64,000 bases of DNA, taken from the NCBI GenBank assembly GCA_963770995.1, contig CAVYRS010000001.1, positions 3,844,001-3,908,000 of the forward strand, read 5' to 3'. The notes under the pieces are model-generated. The model saw only the letters and a program-made list of their open reading frames with translations. It searched no databases and was not told the DNA's origin. Source of the stretch: CAVSWN01 sp963770995. GTDB taxonomy: Bacteria > Acidobacteriota > Vicinamibacteria > Vicinamibacterales > CAVVIG01. A program made the translations under genes and the position numbers. Positions 9,272-20,900 of this stretch are shown piece after piece; position 1 is the stretch's first letter; every line of letters begins with the position of its first letter.

Positions 9272-10450
9272 TCAGGCGCGTAGATGTTGCACCACGAACG
9301 GGATCCCGCGTTTGCCCCAGAACAGGTGCTCGTCGGGGAACACTTCCTGTTCGAGGCGATCCTCCGCCCCGAAGACCTGATAGATCGCGCGCACCGCGCG
9401 AAAGCTCTCGATGCTCGCCTGCACCGGAAAAATGCGGTCCCTTTCCCCCGATTCCACGAACAGCGGCCGCGGGGCGATGAGCCCTGCGACGTCGTGCATC
9501 TCGGCCCAGTTCAGGATGCCGGGGACGTAGTTGTCGACGCAGTGTGCGAGGCTGCCGATGCTGTCGCGAAACGTGTTGAGATAGCCGCTGACCATGGCGA
9601 CGCGCAGGCGCGAGTCGAGCGCGGTGGCGAACAGCGTCGCCGTGCCCCCGCCGGAGATCCCCATGCAGCCGACGCGCGACGGATCGAGCTCGGACCGCGT
9701 CGCGATGTAGTCGATCGTGCGCATGATGTCCTGGACGCGCCAGCCGATCAGAGTCTGACCGAGCATCAGCGCACCGCCGGCAATCGGCTCACACCCCTTT
9801 TGTGACAGGCCGCGCTGCGCGTTCAGCGGATCGCGCCGGCAGCCAAACCCCATCGGCTCGATCGCCACCGCCGCGATGCCGGCTTCCGCGATCTGAATCG
9901 CGAAGTCGTGCTGGTAGCCGGCCTTATCCGTGCGATCGCGGCCCTGTTCGTCGATGCCGACGATGTCATCCACGCCGCGGCCGTGGCCGGGCACGCAGAT
10001 CATCGCGGGCAAGGGCGTCCGCGCGCGTGACGGCGTCAGCACGTACGCGAGCACGCTGACGCCCGCGCGGCTGTCGAACACGATCTTCTCGCGTCGATAC
10101 GCTGGAAAGGTTCTCGTCTCGAGAACCTGCGGCCGCAGCGGCGATCGCTCGGCCGGAAATCCGCCGAGCAGCTCGGTGATCTTCGCGTGGAGCTCGTGCT
10201 GCCACGCCTCCGCCTCGGCGCGCGTGCGCGCCTGGAACCGGAGTCGGCGCGGTGCAGCTTCGTAGAGATCACGCGCGAACAGGACTGGATCGAACCGACG
10301 ATCGTCGAGCCCGCGGTCGACACCGGTCAGCGGGCCGATGTACGTCGAGGCCGGCGCCGATGTCTGGGCGCCGACGCTTGGCGCCACGACCGGCGCGGCG
10401 GCCAGCGCCGCCGCCATGCGGCCGAGTTCACGACGCGTGAGGTGGGTCAA
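9272..10450 (-). CDS. Tat-exported alpha/beta hydrolase (acetyl-xylan-esterase / dienelactone-hydrolase type)
   Basis: Intact 392-residue protein. The N-terminus carries a twin-arginine signal (TRRELGRMAAALAAAPVVAP). The catalytic nucleophile elbow is GISGGG in VGCMGISGGGTATLF. The acid lies in VESGERDRIFP and the histidine in FPDEHLFWGKR, giving a complete Ser-Asp-His triad. Relatives include acetyl-xylan esterase and cephalosporin-C deacetylase-like enzymes, so a role in deacetylating plant polysaccharide is plausible next to the GH44 gene, only 39 bp upstream on the same strand. The start is a TTG at 10448-10450 preceded by AAGGAG; the Tat motif begins seven residues after it. Confidence 0.8.
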   Translation of the reverse strand: MTHLTRRELGRMAAALAAAPVVAPSVGAQTSAPASTYIGPLTGVDRGLDDRRFDPVLFARDLYEAAPRRLRFQARTRAEAEAWQHELHAKITELLGGFPAERSPLRPQVLETRTFPAYRREKIVFDSRAGVSVLAYVLTPSRARTPLPAMICVPGHGRGVDDIVGIDEQGRDRTDKAGYQHDFAIQIAEAGIAAVAIEPMGFGCRRDPLNAQRGLSQKGCEPIAGGALMLGQTLIGWRVQDIMRTIDYIATRSELDPSRVGCMGISGGGTATLFATALDSRLRVAMVSGYLNTFRDSIGSLAHCVDNYVPGILNWAEMHDVAGLIAPRPLFVESGERDRIFPVQASIESFRAVRAIYQVFGAEDRLEQEVFPDEHLFWGKRGIPFVVQHLRA

Positions 10451-10489
10451 GCGCAGCTCCTTTTCTCGCAGCCGCTGCGGCGCCGCGCG

Positions 10490-12689
10490 CTATCGCACGC
10501 GAATCGACACGGTGTTGGAATAGGCGGACGCGCCCACAGCGTTGTACGACTGTACGCGATAGACCCACGTTCCCGCCGTTTCAGTGCGTGAGTACGTCCT
10601 CACGTTCGCGCCGACCGTCGCGATCCGCGAGAACTGCAGGTTCTTGGCCTTCGCCGCGCGCTCGACGTGGAAGCCGGACTCATTCGAGGAATTGTCATTC
10701 CAGTTGAGCGTCACGGCGCGGCCTGAGCCAACCGACCCGTTCAGGTTCGACGGCGCCGCTGGTGCACTGGGCGCCGCGTTGACGGTTATCGAAAGCGTTG
10801 TCGAATGCGTCGCGCCCTGGTTGTCGGTCACAGTGAGCGCGGCAGTGTAGGTTCCAGCCGTTTGATAGGTGTGGTTCGTCGCCGCGCCCGTTGCGCTGCC
10901 GCCGTCACCGAACGACCACGCGTAGCTCGCAATCGATCCGTCCGGGTCGGACGAGGTGCTGCCGTCGAAGGCCACGGCGAGAGGTGCGTTCCCCGATGTT
11001 GGCGTCGCGGTCGCGCGGGCGACCGGCGGCTGGTTCGCCGGTGCGCCCGATGGCGCGACGACGAACAGCGTGATGCTCTGCGCCGGTACGGTCGCCGCGA
11101 ATCCCTGGGCGGACACGGTCACATCCGCGAGGCGCGTAATGGTGTTCGCCGCCGTGAGCTGCCACGCCTGGGCCGCAGTTGCCGGCGCGAAGTTCGCGAG
11201 GTTGATCGTCACGGGCGTCGACCCCGACAACACTTTCGAGATCACCATCACCGTCAGGGCCGAGTCGCCAGACCGCTGGGCGGCGAACACCGACAGATTG
11301 TCGGCATTCGCTGTCGACGTCGCGCGCACGCTCGTGTCGCCGAAGGCCGATCGGTTCCCGTCGTAGTTGCGGTACATCTTCATCGCCTTGTAGGTGGGCG
11401 TTGTCGTCCCGGGAGTCGTCCATCGCGCGGCGAGGTCGAGTCCTTCGCGGCCGAAGATGCCGTAGATGTCCGCCTGCGTGGTGGCGCCGTTGATGTGATT
11501 CTCGGCGCCCCAGTTGTACTCGGTGATCCCGATCGGCGTGCCCGCGAAGTAGTACGGTGTTCGCCCAGTTCCGCAAACGCGGAATGAGCTGCACCCGGTC
11601 GTTGATCCACGTCTCGTCGGTGTACGCCGGATCCCACAGCGAGCGTGTCGAGCGATTACGGCGCAGCTGCATCGCGCTGCTGACGTTGTCCGGCGGCCAG
11701 AACTCGCCGCCCTGCGGATAGTAGTGAGCCGTGAACACGTCGATGACGCGGCGCTGGTCGATGTCGGATCGCGTCTTCAACTGCTGCAGCAGCCAGGGCA
11801 GGTAGTCCATGCCGCCGTGTGCCGCGCGATCCGGGAGGAAACTCCAACCGTGCTGCGACCCGTACTGCTGGTCGTAGCCGCTGAAGATGTAGCCGCTCCA
11901 GCCCCATTCCTCCGGGCCGACGACGAGCGCGCCGGGGTCGATGTTTTTGATCGCACCCGAATACGCGATCATCGCGTCGCGCACCTGCTCCATCGTCGCG
12001 CCGGTCGGCCGCACATCGCGATGTGTCGAATGCCAGATGCTGTGCTCGTTGTCGAGAATGTAGTACTTGAGCCCGCCTGCCGCGGCCGATCCGAAGCGCT
12101 GCACGAGATGTGACACCCAGCCGGCCTGAAGCGTGGTGCCGTTCACCACGTTGGCATCGAGCGGGTTGTTGCCGGTGACCGGCTGGCCTGCCTTCATCCC
12201 GTTGCAGGCCTGCGGAAACCACTGCCAGTCGCAATCGTCCTGCGCGCCGTAGACGCGGCTGTCGAAGCTCGCGAGCTTGGAGCGGCTGCTTCCCAGCTTG
12301 GCCACGTATTCGATGATCGGAATCGTCACCATCGGTTCGGCATTGGCCGCGCGGGAATCCAGGACGAAGTCGTCGCCGCGCTGTCCGGGCGTCGCGCTCG
12401 ATTCCGCGATGCTCTCGAAGTACCAATCCGCGCCGCGGTTGTCGGCGTTGAGCTGCCAGTTGTAGCGCGAGGTGTTGTTGCCGCCGTAGCGGTGCAGCGG
12501 CGCGTTCAGGTCCTGCAGTTGCGAAACTGTCGCGTAGGCGACGCCATAGACCGCGGGATTGATCGCGCGACGGTTAGCGCCAACATCCACGGTCACGGTG
12601 ATCGCCGGGTTCTGGGCGTGCAGAACTGTGACAGCCGCGGCAACGGCGGCAACGAGAGCGGCGGGCGAGGCGATCGAACGAAGCGTCAT
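10490..12689 (-). CDS. Secreted glycoside hydrolase family 44 with PKD and fibronectin III domains; one frameshift
   Basis: The ~732-residue product has a signal peptide (MTLRSIASPAALVAAVAAAV). Its GH44 catalytic domain is recognised from NPAVYGVAYATVSQLQDL, LHRYGGNNTSRYNWQ, the acid/base glutamate in YYILDNEHSIWHSTHRDV and the nucleophile region IGITEYNWGAENH. A PKD domain (PPVARATATPTSGNAPLAV...WSFGDGG) and a C-terminal FN3 domain follow. GH44 enzymes cleave beta-1,4-glucans and xyloglucan. A single +1 shift near 11552 separates the two halves, and the nucleophile lies just after it; the total length fits one inserted base. An upstream in-frame ATG at 12722 is an alternative start. Confidence 0.85.
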
Positions 12690-12932
12690 GGGAAGCGCCG
12701 GTGAGAGTTTGGTAAAGCTCATCCGCAAAAGCCGTTCCGCGCGACCCTGATGATATACACCCTGCACGCTCCACGGCCCAATGTTGATGAGTCACTTCCT
12801 AGTGTCTACATCGATCCGCAAAACGCGATGTTCCGCGCGATGTTCGCGGATCGCCACGGCGCCACCGGTCGGCCGATCGCACCCGCGCGTCCGCCAGCCA
12901 TTCGGGAAACGCGCCGTCAGTGACCGTTGGAC
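12690..12932. other. Intergenic region upstream of the GH44 gene
   Basis: This ~240-bp stretch lies between the GH44 start and the end of the ABC gene upstream. No gene is supported. It holds one GTCTAC word (12804-12809, in agtgtctaca), the reverse complement of the GTAGAC core of the dyads at 6404-6439, so it may be part of the same regulon. Confidence 0.35.
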
Positions 12933-14882
12933 CTACGACGCGAGAGAAACGGACTGCGTGCGTCCGGCGAACTGGCTGTGATAGAGCGTCGGCGTAGCGG
13001 CCCTTCGCCGCGAGCAGTTCGTGATGCGTGCCGCGCTCGACGATGCGGCCGTGCTCCATCATCAGGATCACGTCGGCGTTGCGGATCGTCGACAGCCGGT
13101 GCGCGATGACGAACGTCGTCCGGCCGCGCATCAGCTCGCGCCATCGCGCGCTGGATGAGGACCTCGGTGCGCGTGTCCACGCTGCTCGTGGCCTCGTCGA
13201 GAATCAGGATCGCCGGGTCGGCGAGGAACGCGCGCGCGATCGTCAGCAGCTGCTTCTGCCCCTGCGACAGGTTGCTCGCCTCCTCGTTGATCGGCGTGTC
13301 GTAGTTCTCGGGCAGCGTGCGGATGAAGTGATCCGCCTGCGCCGCCTTCGCCGCCTTCGACGATCGCCTCGTCGCTCGCGTTCTCGCGCCCGTAGGCGAT
13401 GTTCTCGCGAATCGTGCCGGAGAAGAGCCACGTGTCCTGCAGCACCATGCCGAACATGCGCCGCAGCGCGCCGCGCTTCAGCTGGCGGATGTCGACGCCG
13501 TCGACGCGAATCGCGCCGCCGTCGACGTCGTAGAAGCGCATCAGCAGGTTGACGAGCGTCGTCTTGCCGGCGCCGGTCGGGCCGACGATCGCGATCATCT
13601 GCCCCGGCGCGATGTCGAGCGACAGGTCGTCGATGAGCGGCACGTCGTCCTTGTAGCGGAAGCTCGACGGCGTCGAACTGCACGGCGCCGCGCGGGTGCG
13701 GCGATCGACCGTCGCGTCCGCCGCGTCGGGCGTTTCCTCCGGCTCGTCGAGCAGCTCGAACACGCGCTCGGCCGACGACGATCGTCAGCTGAATCATGTT
13801 GGCGATGCCGCTCAACTGCGTGATCGGCATCGAGAACTGGCGGCCGTACTGGATGAACGCCTGCACGTCGCCGATGGCGATCGACCGGCGCGTGACCAGC
13901 ACGCCGCCGATCACCGCGACGCAGCACGTAGCCGAGGTTGCCGACGAACATCATCGTCGGCATGATGATGCCGCTGACGAACTGGGCGCGCCACGCGCCG
14001 TCGTAGTAGTTCTCGTTCAGCGTCGTCGAACGTCGCGACCGACCGCTGCTCGTGGCCGAACGCGGTGACGATGGTGTGGCCGCCGTACATCTCGGCGACG
14101 TGACCGTTGAGCGCGCCCGAGCGCCATCTGCTGCTTCATGAAGAACTTCTGCGAGCGCTTGGCGATGCGCGCGACGATCGACGATGCTGAGCGGCAGCGT
14201 CAGGACGATGACGAGCGTCAGGATCCAGCTGATCGTCAGCATCATGACGATGACGCCGATCAGCGTCAGCACCGACGTCAGCAGCTGCGTCAGGTTCTGC
14301 TGCAGCGTGCCGCTGATGCTGTCGAGGTCGTTGACCGCGCGGCTCATCACTTCGCCGCGCGTTCGCGAGTCGAAGAACTTCAGCGGCAGCCGATCGAACT
14401 TGGCCTCGACCTCCCGGCGCATGCGCGTAGACGGTCTTCTGCGCGACGTTGGCCATCAGGTACTGCATCAGGTACTGAAAGGCGTTGGCCGACGACGTAC
14501 AGGCCGATCAGGCCAGAGCAGGATGCGGCCGACGTAGTCGAAGTCGATCGCGGCGCCCGGGCACGCCGCAGCGCCTTCGCGACGAACCCCTCGAAGATCT
14601 TCGTCGTCGCCAGGCCGAGAATCTTCGGACCGAGCACGCTGAAGACCGTGCCGATCGCGCCGGCCACGACGACCACGACGTCAGCGCCGGCCGGTGCGGC
14701 CGCAGGTAGCCGAGCAGGCGGACGAGCGTGCCCTTGAAGTTCTTCGCCTTCTGCGTCGGCATGCCGAGGCCGCCGATCGGCCGCGGCCGCCGAACATGTC
14801 GCGCGGCGGGCGCCGGGCGCTGCGCCGCCTGCTGCTGCAGCGCCTGCGCCGCGGGCGACGGTGGTCGCGGCGGCGCGCTCAT
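12933..14882 (-). CDS. ABC exporter subunit (TMD-NBD, second of a heterodimer pair); heavily frame-disrupted
   Basis: Reconstructed across frames this is a ~650-residue MsbA/LmrCD-type exporter half. A Pro/Ala-rich N-terminus and GGLGMPTQKAKNFKGTLVRLLGYL precede the membrane domain. In the nucleotide-binding domain, Walker A is VGPTGAGKTTLVNLL, the signature is NLSQGQKQLLTIARAF, Walker B is ILILDEATSSVD and the H-loop is VIAHRLSTIRNADVI. About 13 insertions and one deletion are needed to keep one frame (near 12990, 13138, 13350, 13680, 13796, 13925, 14025, 14118, 14178, 14425, 14490, 14510, 14565, 14690). No in-frame nonsense or missing motif is seen, so the protein itself looks conserved. 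The start overlaps the upstream gene's stop (ATGA). Confidence 0.7.
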
Positions 14883-16619
14883 GCGACCTCCTCGAGCGAC
14901 ACCTGCGACGACCACGATCTCGCGGTAGATCTCGCTCTTCTCGAGCAGCTCGGCGTGCGTGCCGATGCCGACGACCCGCCCGTCGTCGAGGACGACGATG
15001 CGGTCGGCGTTGATGACCGTGCTGATGCGCTGCGCGACGACGAACACCGTGGCGTCGGCGGTTTCGCCCGCAGCGCCGCGCGCAGCCTGGCGTCGGTCGC
15101 GAAGTCGAGCGCCGAGAAGCTGTCGTCGAAGACGTAGACGTCGGGCCGCCGGACGATCGCCCGCGCAATCGACAGCCGCTGCTTCTGCCCGCCCGACAGG
15201 TTGATGCCGCCCTGCGAGATCGGCGACGCGAACTGCTCCGGCATCGCCTCGATGAACTCGATGGCCTGCGCCACCGTCGCGGCGTGGCGCACCTCGTCGT
15301 CGGACGCGTCCTCGCGGCCGTAGCGGATGTTGGCGGCGACGGTTCCGGTGAAGAGCACGGCCTTCTGCGGCACGAAGCCGATGCGCGCGCGCAGGTCGGC
15401 CTGCGTCATCTCGCGGACGTCGACGCCGTCCACCAGCACGCGGCCCTCGTTGACGTCGTAGAAGCGCGGGATCAGCCCGGCGAGCGTCGACTTGCCCGAG
15501 CCGGTGCCGCCGATGATCGCCGTGACCTCGCCGGGATGCGCCGTGAACGACACGCCGGTGAGCGCCGGTTCCTCGGCGCCCGGATACTGGAAGGTGACGT
15601 TCTGGAATTCGACGTGACCGCGCGTCGGCGGCGAGCTGCGGCTGCCGCGGCGGCTCGCCGGATCGACGATCTCCGGCGCGACGTCGAGCACCTCGTTGAT
15701 GCGCGCCGCCGACGCCGACGCCCGCGGCAGCATCACGAACATCGCCGTGACCATGAACACGGCGAACAGAATCTGCATCGCGTACTGCAGCGACGCGATC
15801 ATCGCGCCGACCTGCATCGTGCCGGCGTCGATGCGGTGGCTGCCGACCCAGATGATCGCGATGCTGGTGAGGTTCAGCATCAGGATCAGCGCCGGCATCA
15901 GGAACGCGATCAGGCGGTTCACGCGCGATCGCGGTGTTGGTCAGATCGAGATTCGCCTGATCGAACCGCTCGCGCTGATGCGCGCCGCGATCGAACGCGC
16001 GGATGACGCGGACGCCGCTCAGCCCCTCGCCGAGCACCAGGTTGAGGCGATCGATCTTGACCTGCATCGCCTGCGACAGCGGAATCGCGCCGCGCATGAT
16101 CAGCGCCGAAGACCACCGCCATCACCGGCATCACGGCGATCAGCACCCAGGCGAGCTGCGCGTCCTGCGACAGCGCCAGGATGACGCCGCCGATCGCCAT
16201 CATCGGCGCCGTGATCACCATGGTCAGCATCATGATCGAGCATCTGCTGCACCTGGGTGGTGTCGTTGGTCGTCCGCGTCACCAGCGAGGCCGCGCCGAA
16301 GCCGTCGAACTGGTGGATCGACAGGTGCTCGACGCGCGCGAAGATCGCGCCGCGCAGGATCCGGCCGAACCCGGTCGCGACCTTCGCCGAGTAGTAGCTG
16401 CCGGCGATGGCGCACAGCGGTGGCGACGATCGACATCAGCAGCATCAGGCCGCCGATCTCGAGGATGGCGCGCTGGTCGCCCCTGACGATGCCCTTGTCG
16501 ACGATGTCCGACATCAGGCGCGGCAGGAGCAGGGAGCCGATCGACTGGGCGAGGGCCAGCACGAGGACGATCGCGACGTAGCCGCGATAGGGCGTGAGGA
16601 GACGAAACAGTTTCAGCAT
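14879..16619 (-). CDS. ABC exporter subunit (TMD-NBD, first of a heterodimer pair); frame-disrupted
   Basis: Begins with MLKLFRLLTPYRGYVAIVLVL at 16617-16619 and ends LLEKSEIYREIVVSQVSLEEVA, overlapping the next gene by ATGA. The ~580-residue exporter half has the six-helix membrane domain (SLVTRTTNDTTQVQQM coupling region) and an NBD. Walker A is IGGTGSGKSTLAGLI, the signature is NLSGGQKQRLSIARAI and Walker B is VYVFDDSFSALD: here the catalytic glutamate is replaced by Asp-Ser, marking the degenerate site typical of heterodimeric exporters such as TM287/288 or LmrCD. Apparent shifts lie near 14905, 15060 (a deletion), 15915, 16105, 16240 and 16420. It probably exports drugs or lipids. Confidence 0.72.
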
Positions 16620-16825
16620 GATCGGTTTTCTGGCGGAGTGCGAACTGTAGCGAAAGATCGCGAGGAGAACCAGTCTCGTAACCGGCGAGCGGCTCCAGTA
16701 CAATAGAGGCACGCCACACGACGTGGCGTGCGTTCCTTCCTTCCGCAAATTCCAGCTTGTGGGGTCCGCCTGTAGGCGGACCTGAGGTCCGGCTGAAGCC
16801 GGACGCCACGTACGTCGGTTTGCCC
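16620..16825. other. Intergenic region with hairpin repeat
   Basis: The gap between the ABC pair and the foldase gene holds the paired hairpin repeat at 16763-16804 and nothing else I can support. Confidence 0.5.
16763..16804. repeat. Paired GTCCGCC / GTCCGGC hairpin repeat
   Basis: Two adjacent stem-loops: GGTCCGCC (16763-16770) with GGCGGACC (16775-16782), and GTCCGGCT (16787-16794) with AGCCGGAC (16797-16804). Four further members are found in the window (21195-21240, 25697-25770, 36863-36940, 49564-49610), all intergenic. They behave like a REP-type palindromic repeat. Confidence 0.8.
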
Positions 16826-17896
16826 CTACTTCGCCGCGGGCGCAGGCGCCGCCGTCTGACTCTTCGACTCGACGATGCGGCGCGCCATGTAGTTGACGAC
16901 GACCGCGTCGCTTCGCGCGGCGGTGAGGTAGGCGGCGCGCAGCAACTGTTCTTTCCGCCCGCGCAACCCGTCGGAGATCCGCTCGCGTATGCCTGGCGAC
17001 GACAGGTCGCGCTGGCCCGCCAGCTCGTGGGCGACGACGAGCACCATCGTGTGCGTGCCACCGGCGCTCGCCACGTTCATCGTTCCAGGTTGCCGGTTCA
17101 GCACCGCGTCGCGCAGCTGCGGCGGCGCCTGCTTCAGCTTCGACACGGGCACGAACCCGATGTCCCCGCCGCGCGGCGCCGACTCCGGGTCCTCCGAATA
17201 TCCCATCGCCAGATCGCGAAACGAGGCGCCGGACTTGAGCCGCTCCACCAGCATCTGCACTTTCGCCGTCGCCGCCTGCGGTGTCGTCGCATCGTCGCCG
17301 GTGCCGTTGGCGATCTGCTGGTCGCGCACCGGCGTCACGACGATCTGCGCGAGGTGGTACGCCTCCTCCGCGACGTTGAACTGCGCGCGATTGGCGTTGA
17401 AGAAATCGGTGATCTCCTGATCGGTGACGGCGATTTTCGATCCGACTTCCTGCTCGACGACCTTCTGGGTGAGCAGTTCGCGCCGCACGCCGTCCCGCAT
17501 GTCGTCAGCCGTCAGTTGGCGGCGCTTCAACTCCTGCTGGAACGCCTCCTCGGGGATGTTCTTCCTCGCGTTGGTGTACGCCGTGTCGAGATCGGCGGCG
17601 GGCACCTCGATTTTCAGTGTTGCCGCTTTGGCCAGCAGGATGTCCTGGAGGATGAGGTCGTTCAGCAGACTCAGCTTGGCTGTCTGCGTCTCTTCCTCGG
17701 ACAACGTCTGGGCTTCGTCGCGCGATCGGCGATAAGCCTTGTCGACGTCCTGCTGCGTGATTTTCCGGCCGTCGACGACCGCCACCGTGTCGGCGGTCAC
17801 CGTGACGGCGGGCGCGGCGGGCGGCGTCGAACGGCAGGCCGCGGCGAGGAACAGAGCCACCATCGCGCCCAGCAGGGCGAATCTTGAGTTAGACAT
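16826..17896 (-). CDS. Lipoprotein peptidyl-prolyl isomerase (SurA/PpiC parvulin type)
   Basis: Intact ~356-residue protein starting MSNSRFALLGAMVALFLAAACRST, a lipoprotein signal with lipobox cysteine in LAAAC. A SurA N-like helical region (VDGRKITQQDVDKAY...LLNDLILQDILLAKA) precedes a parvulin rotamase domain (RLKSGASFRDLAMGYSEDPESAPRGGDIGFVPVSKL) and a helical C-terminus. Parvulins isomerise Xaa-Pro bonds, and SurA-like ones chaperone outer-membrane proteins in the periplasm. The GTG at 17965 would add 23 non-signal residues and overlap the divergent kinase start, so the ATG at 17894-17896 is chosen. Confidence 0.88.
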   Translation of the reverse strand: MSNSRFALLGAMVALFLAAACRSTPPAAPAVTVTADTVAVVDGRKITQQDVDKAYRRSRDEAQTLSEEETQTAKLSLLNDLILQDILLAKAATLKIEVPAADLDTAYTNARKNIPEEAFQQELKRRQLTADDMRDGVRRELLTQKVVEQEVGSKIAVTDQEITDFFNANRAQFNVAEEAYHLAQIVVTPVRDQQIANGTGDDATTPQAATAKVQMLVERLKSGASFRDLAMGYSEDPESAPRGGDIGFVPVSKLKQAPPQLRDAVLNRQPGTMNVASAGGTHTMVLVVAHELAGQRDLSSPGIRERISDGLRGRKEQLLRAAYLTAARSDAVVVNYMARRIVESKSQTAAPAPAAK

Positions 17897-17945
17897 ACTG
17901 TCGCATCGTACGCGAGATCGGGCGGCAACTATAATCGCCCTTCCC

Positions 17946-20900
17946 ATGGCTCTGGCGCCCGGCACGCGGCTCGGCCACTACCACATCGCGAGCAAGCTGG
18001 GCGAAGGCGGAATGGGGGAGGTGTTTCGGGCGAGCGATAGCAAGCTCGGACGCGACGTCGCCCTCAAGGTTCTTCCCGCCGAGATGGCGCGCGATCCCGA
18101 GCGCCTCGCGCGTTTCCAGCGCGAAGCCCGCGCCGTCGCCGCCCTCAACCACCCGCACATCGTGACGATCTATTCGGTTGAAGAGTGCGACGGCATCCAT
18201 TTCCTCACGATGGAACTGATCGAGGGCCAGTCGCTCGCGCAGATCATTCCCGACAGCGGGCTGGCCGTCGATCGGTTGGTGTCGATCGCCACGGCGCTCG
18301 CGGATGCGCTCGCGGCCGCCCACGACAAGGGGATCGTGCACCGCGACCTGAAGCCGGCCAACGTCATGATGACGAGCGACGGCCGCGTCAAGGTGCTGGA
18401 CTTCGGCCTCGCGAAGGAGATTCGCCGCCAGCGACGCCGCGCGACGCAGACGCTGACCGCGGCCGGTCACACGCAGATCGGCATCGTGATGGGCACGCCC
18501 GCCTACATGTCGCCCGAGCAGATCGCGGGCCGCGCGGTCGACCACCGGACGGACATCTTCTCGCTCGGCATTCTGCTCTACCAGATGGCGACCGGCCAGC
18601 GTCCGTTCGAGGGCACGTCGTCGATCGAGCTGGCGTCGGCGATTCTGCGCGACATGCCGCGTCCGCTGACCGACGTTCGATCCGACGTGCCCGCGGATCT
18701 CGCGCGTCTCATCCGCCGCTGCCTCGAGAAAGACCCGGCGCGTCGCGTGCAGACTATGCGCGACGTCGGCAACGAGTTGCGTGAGGCGGGCGGGTCTCCG
18801 GCGTCGGCGGACTTGTCACGCCGAAGCGCCGAGGCGCGGCGGCGGAGGCGCGAAGGCGGATGAGGGGTTCGGAGTAGCCGTGCTGCCGTTCAAGTACAGC
18901 GGCGGCAACGCCGATCTTGCGGCGCTCGCCGAAGGGTCTGTCTGACGAAATTGCGACGGGGGTCTCACGGTTTTCGTACCTGCGCGTCATCGCGCGCGGC
19001 TCGACGACGCGGCAGGCGCGATACGTGATGGAAGGCAGCATCCGCCACGCGGCGTCGACGGTGCGCGTGGCGGTGCAGCTCGTGGACACGACGACCGGCG
19101 CACATCTCTGGGCGGAGACCTACGATCGGCGCTTCCAACCCGATCAGATCTTCGCGCTGCAGGACGATCTCATTCCGCGCATCGTCTCGACGTGCGCGGA
19201 CATGGTCGGCGTGATCGCGCGCAGCATCAGCGAAGCCGTCCGCGGCAGGGACTCCAGCCTGCTCACGCCGTACGAAGCGCTCATGCGCAGCTTGGGATAT
19301 CACTTTCGGCTGACGCCTGACGAACATGCGGAGGCGCGCGACGCGCTCGAGCGCGCCGTCGAGCAGGCGCCGGCGAACGCGGATTGCTGGGCGATGCTGT
19401 CGTGGATCTATTCGGACGAGCACGGCCACGGATTCAACGTCCGGCCCGGGTCGCTCGATCGAGCGCTGGCCGAGGCACGGCGTGCGGTCGACATCGCGCC
19501 ATCCAATCACCTCGCGCACCAGGCGCTGGCGCGCGCCCATTTCTTTCGCAAGGAAATCGCCGCGTGCCGGAATGCCTGCGACCGGGCGCTGGCGCTCAAT
19601 CCGCTCGACGGCAGCAACGAGGCGATCTTCCTCATCTGCTTCGCCGGCGATTGGGATCGTGGCGCGCGCTGGTCCGCCGCGCGATGGATCTCAATCCCCA
19701 TCACCCCGGCTGGTACCGGTGGATGCTCGCGATCAACGAGTACCGCCAGGCCAACTACCGCGCCGCGGTGGAAGAAGGGATCAAGGCCAATGTCCCCGGG
19801 ATCTTCTGGTCGAACGTCCTGTTCGCCGCAGCCTACGGCCAGCTGGGCGAGCTCGACGCTGCGCGCACCGCGCTGCGCGACCTGCTCGCGCAGAAGGAAG
19901 ACTTCGCGCGATCGGCGCGCGAGTCGATCGGCACGTGGTTCGACCCGGCACTTGGCGAGCACGTGATCGACGGACTGCGCAAGGCCGGTCTCTTCGAACG
20001 CGAGCAGCCGCCGGCGGACTCGGGAGCGACCCATGCCGCTGCCGGCTTCTGGGTCGTCGTGCGGCCGTTCAAATGCGCCGGCAGCCATCCGGACGTCGCC
20101 GCGCTCGCCGATGGGTTGTCCGAAGAGGTCGTCACTGGCCTCTCGCGGTTTTCGTATCTCAGGGTCGTCGCGCGCGGCGCCGCGCAACAGGACGCCGCGG
20201 CGCGGTACGTGATCGAAGGCAGCCTGCGGCAGGCGGGCTCACAACTGCGTCTCGCCGTGCAGCTGATCGACACCGCCACCGGCGCACATGTGTGGGCCGA
20301 TACCTACGAGCGGCCGTTTCGCGGCGACGACGTGTTCGCGCTGCAGGACGACCTCGTGCCGCGGATCGTCTCAACTGTTGCGGATCTTTACGGCGTGTTG
20401 CCTCAGAGCATGTGCGCCGCGCTTCGCAGCAAGCCCGCCGACCAGTTGACGCCGTACGAAGCCGTGTTGCGAAGCACCGAGTACGGCGAGCGCCGCACGC
20501 CCGAAGAGCACGCCATCGCGCGCACGACGCTCGAACGCGCCGTCGAGCAGGAGCCGGGTTTCGGAGATGCCTGGGCCGTGCTGTCGATCATGTATTCCGA
20601 GGAGCACGCCGCCGGATTCAACGCCCGGCCCGATCCGCTTGGACGCGCCTTGCACGCCGCACGGCGAGCGCTCGAGGCCGCGCCGTCGAACGCGTTTGCG
20701 CACTACGCGCTGGCGCGGGCGCAATTCTTTCGCAAGGAATTCCAGGCCTTCCGGCCGTCTGCCGAACGCGCCATCGCGCTCAATCCCATGGACGGAGCGA
20801 CTATCGCCTCCGTCGGTCTGCTGATCGCGTATGCCGGCGACTGGGAGCGCGGCTGCGCCGTGGTTGAACGTGCGGCGCAACTCAACCCGCGTCATCCCGG

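Noticed and set aside
12933..16619. Programmed +1 frameshifting or a recoded genetic system as an explanation for the many shifts
   Set aside because: There is no common slippery sequence or stop codon at the shift sites, a few shifts are deletions, and other genes in the same DNA need none; consensus error is simpler. Kept only as an item to check.
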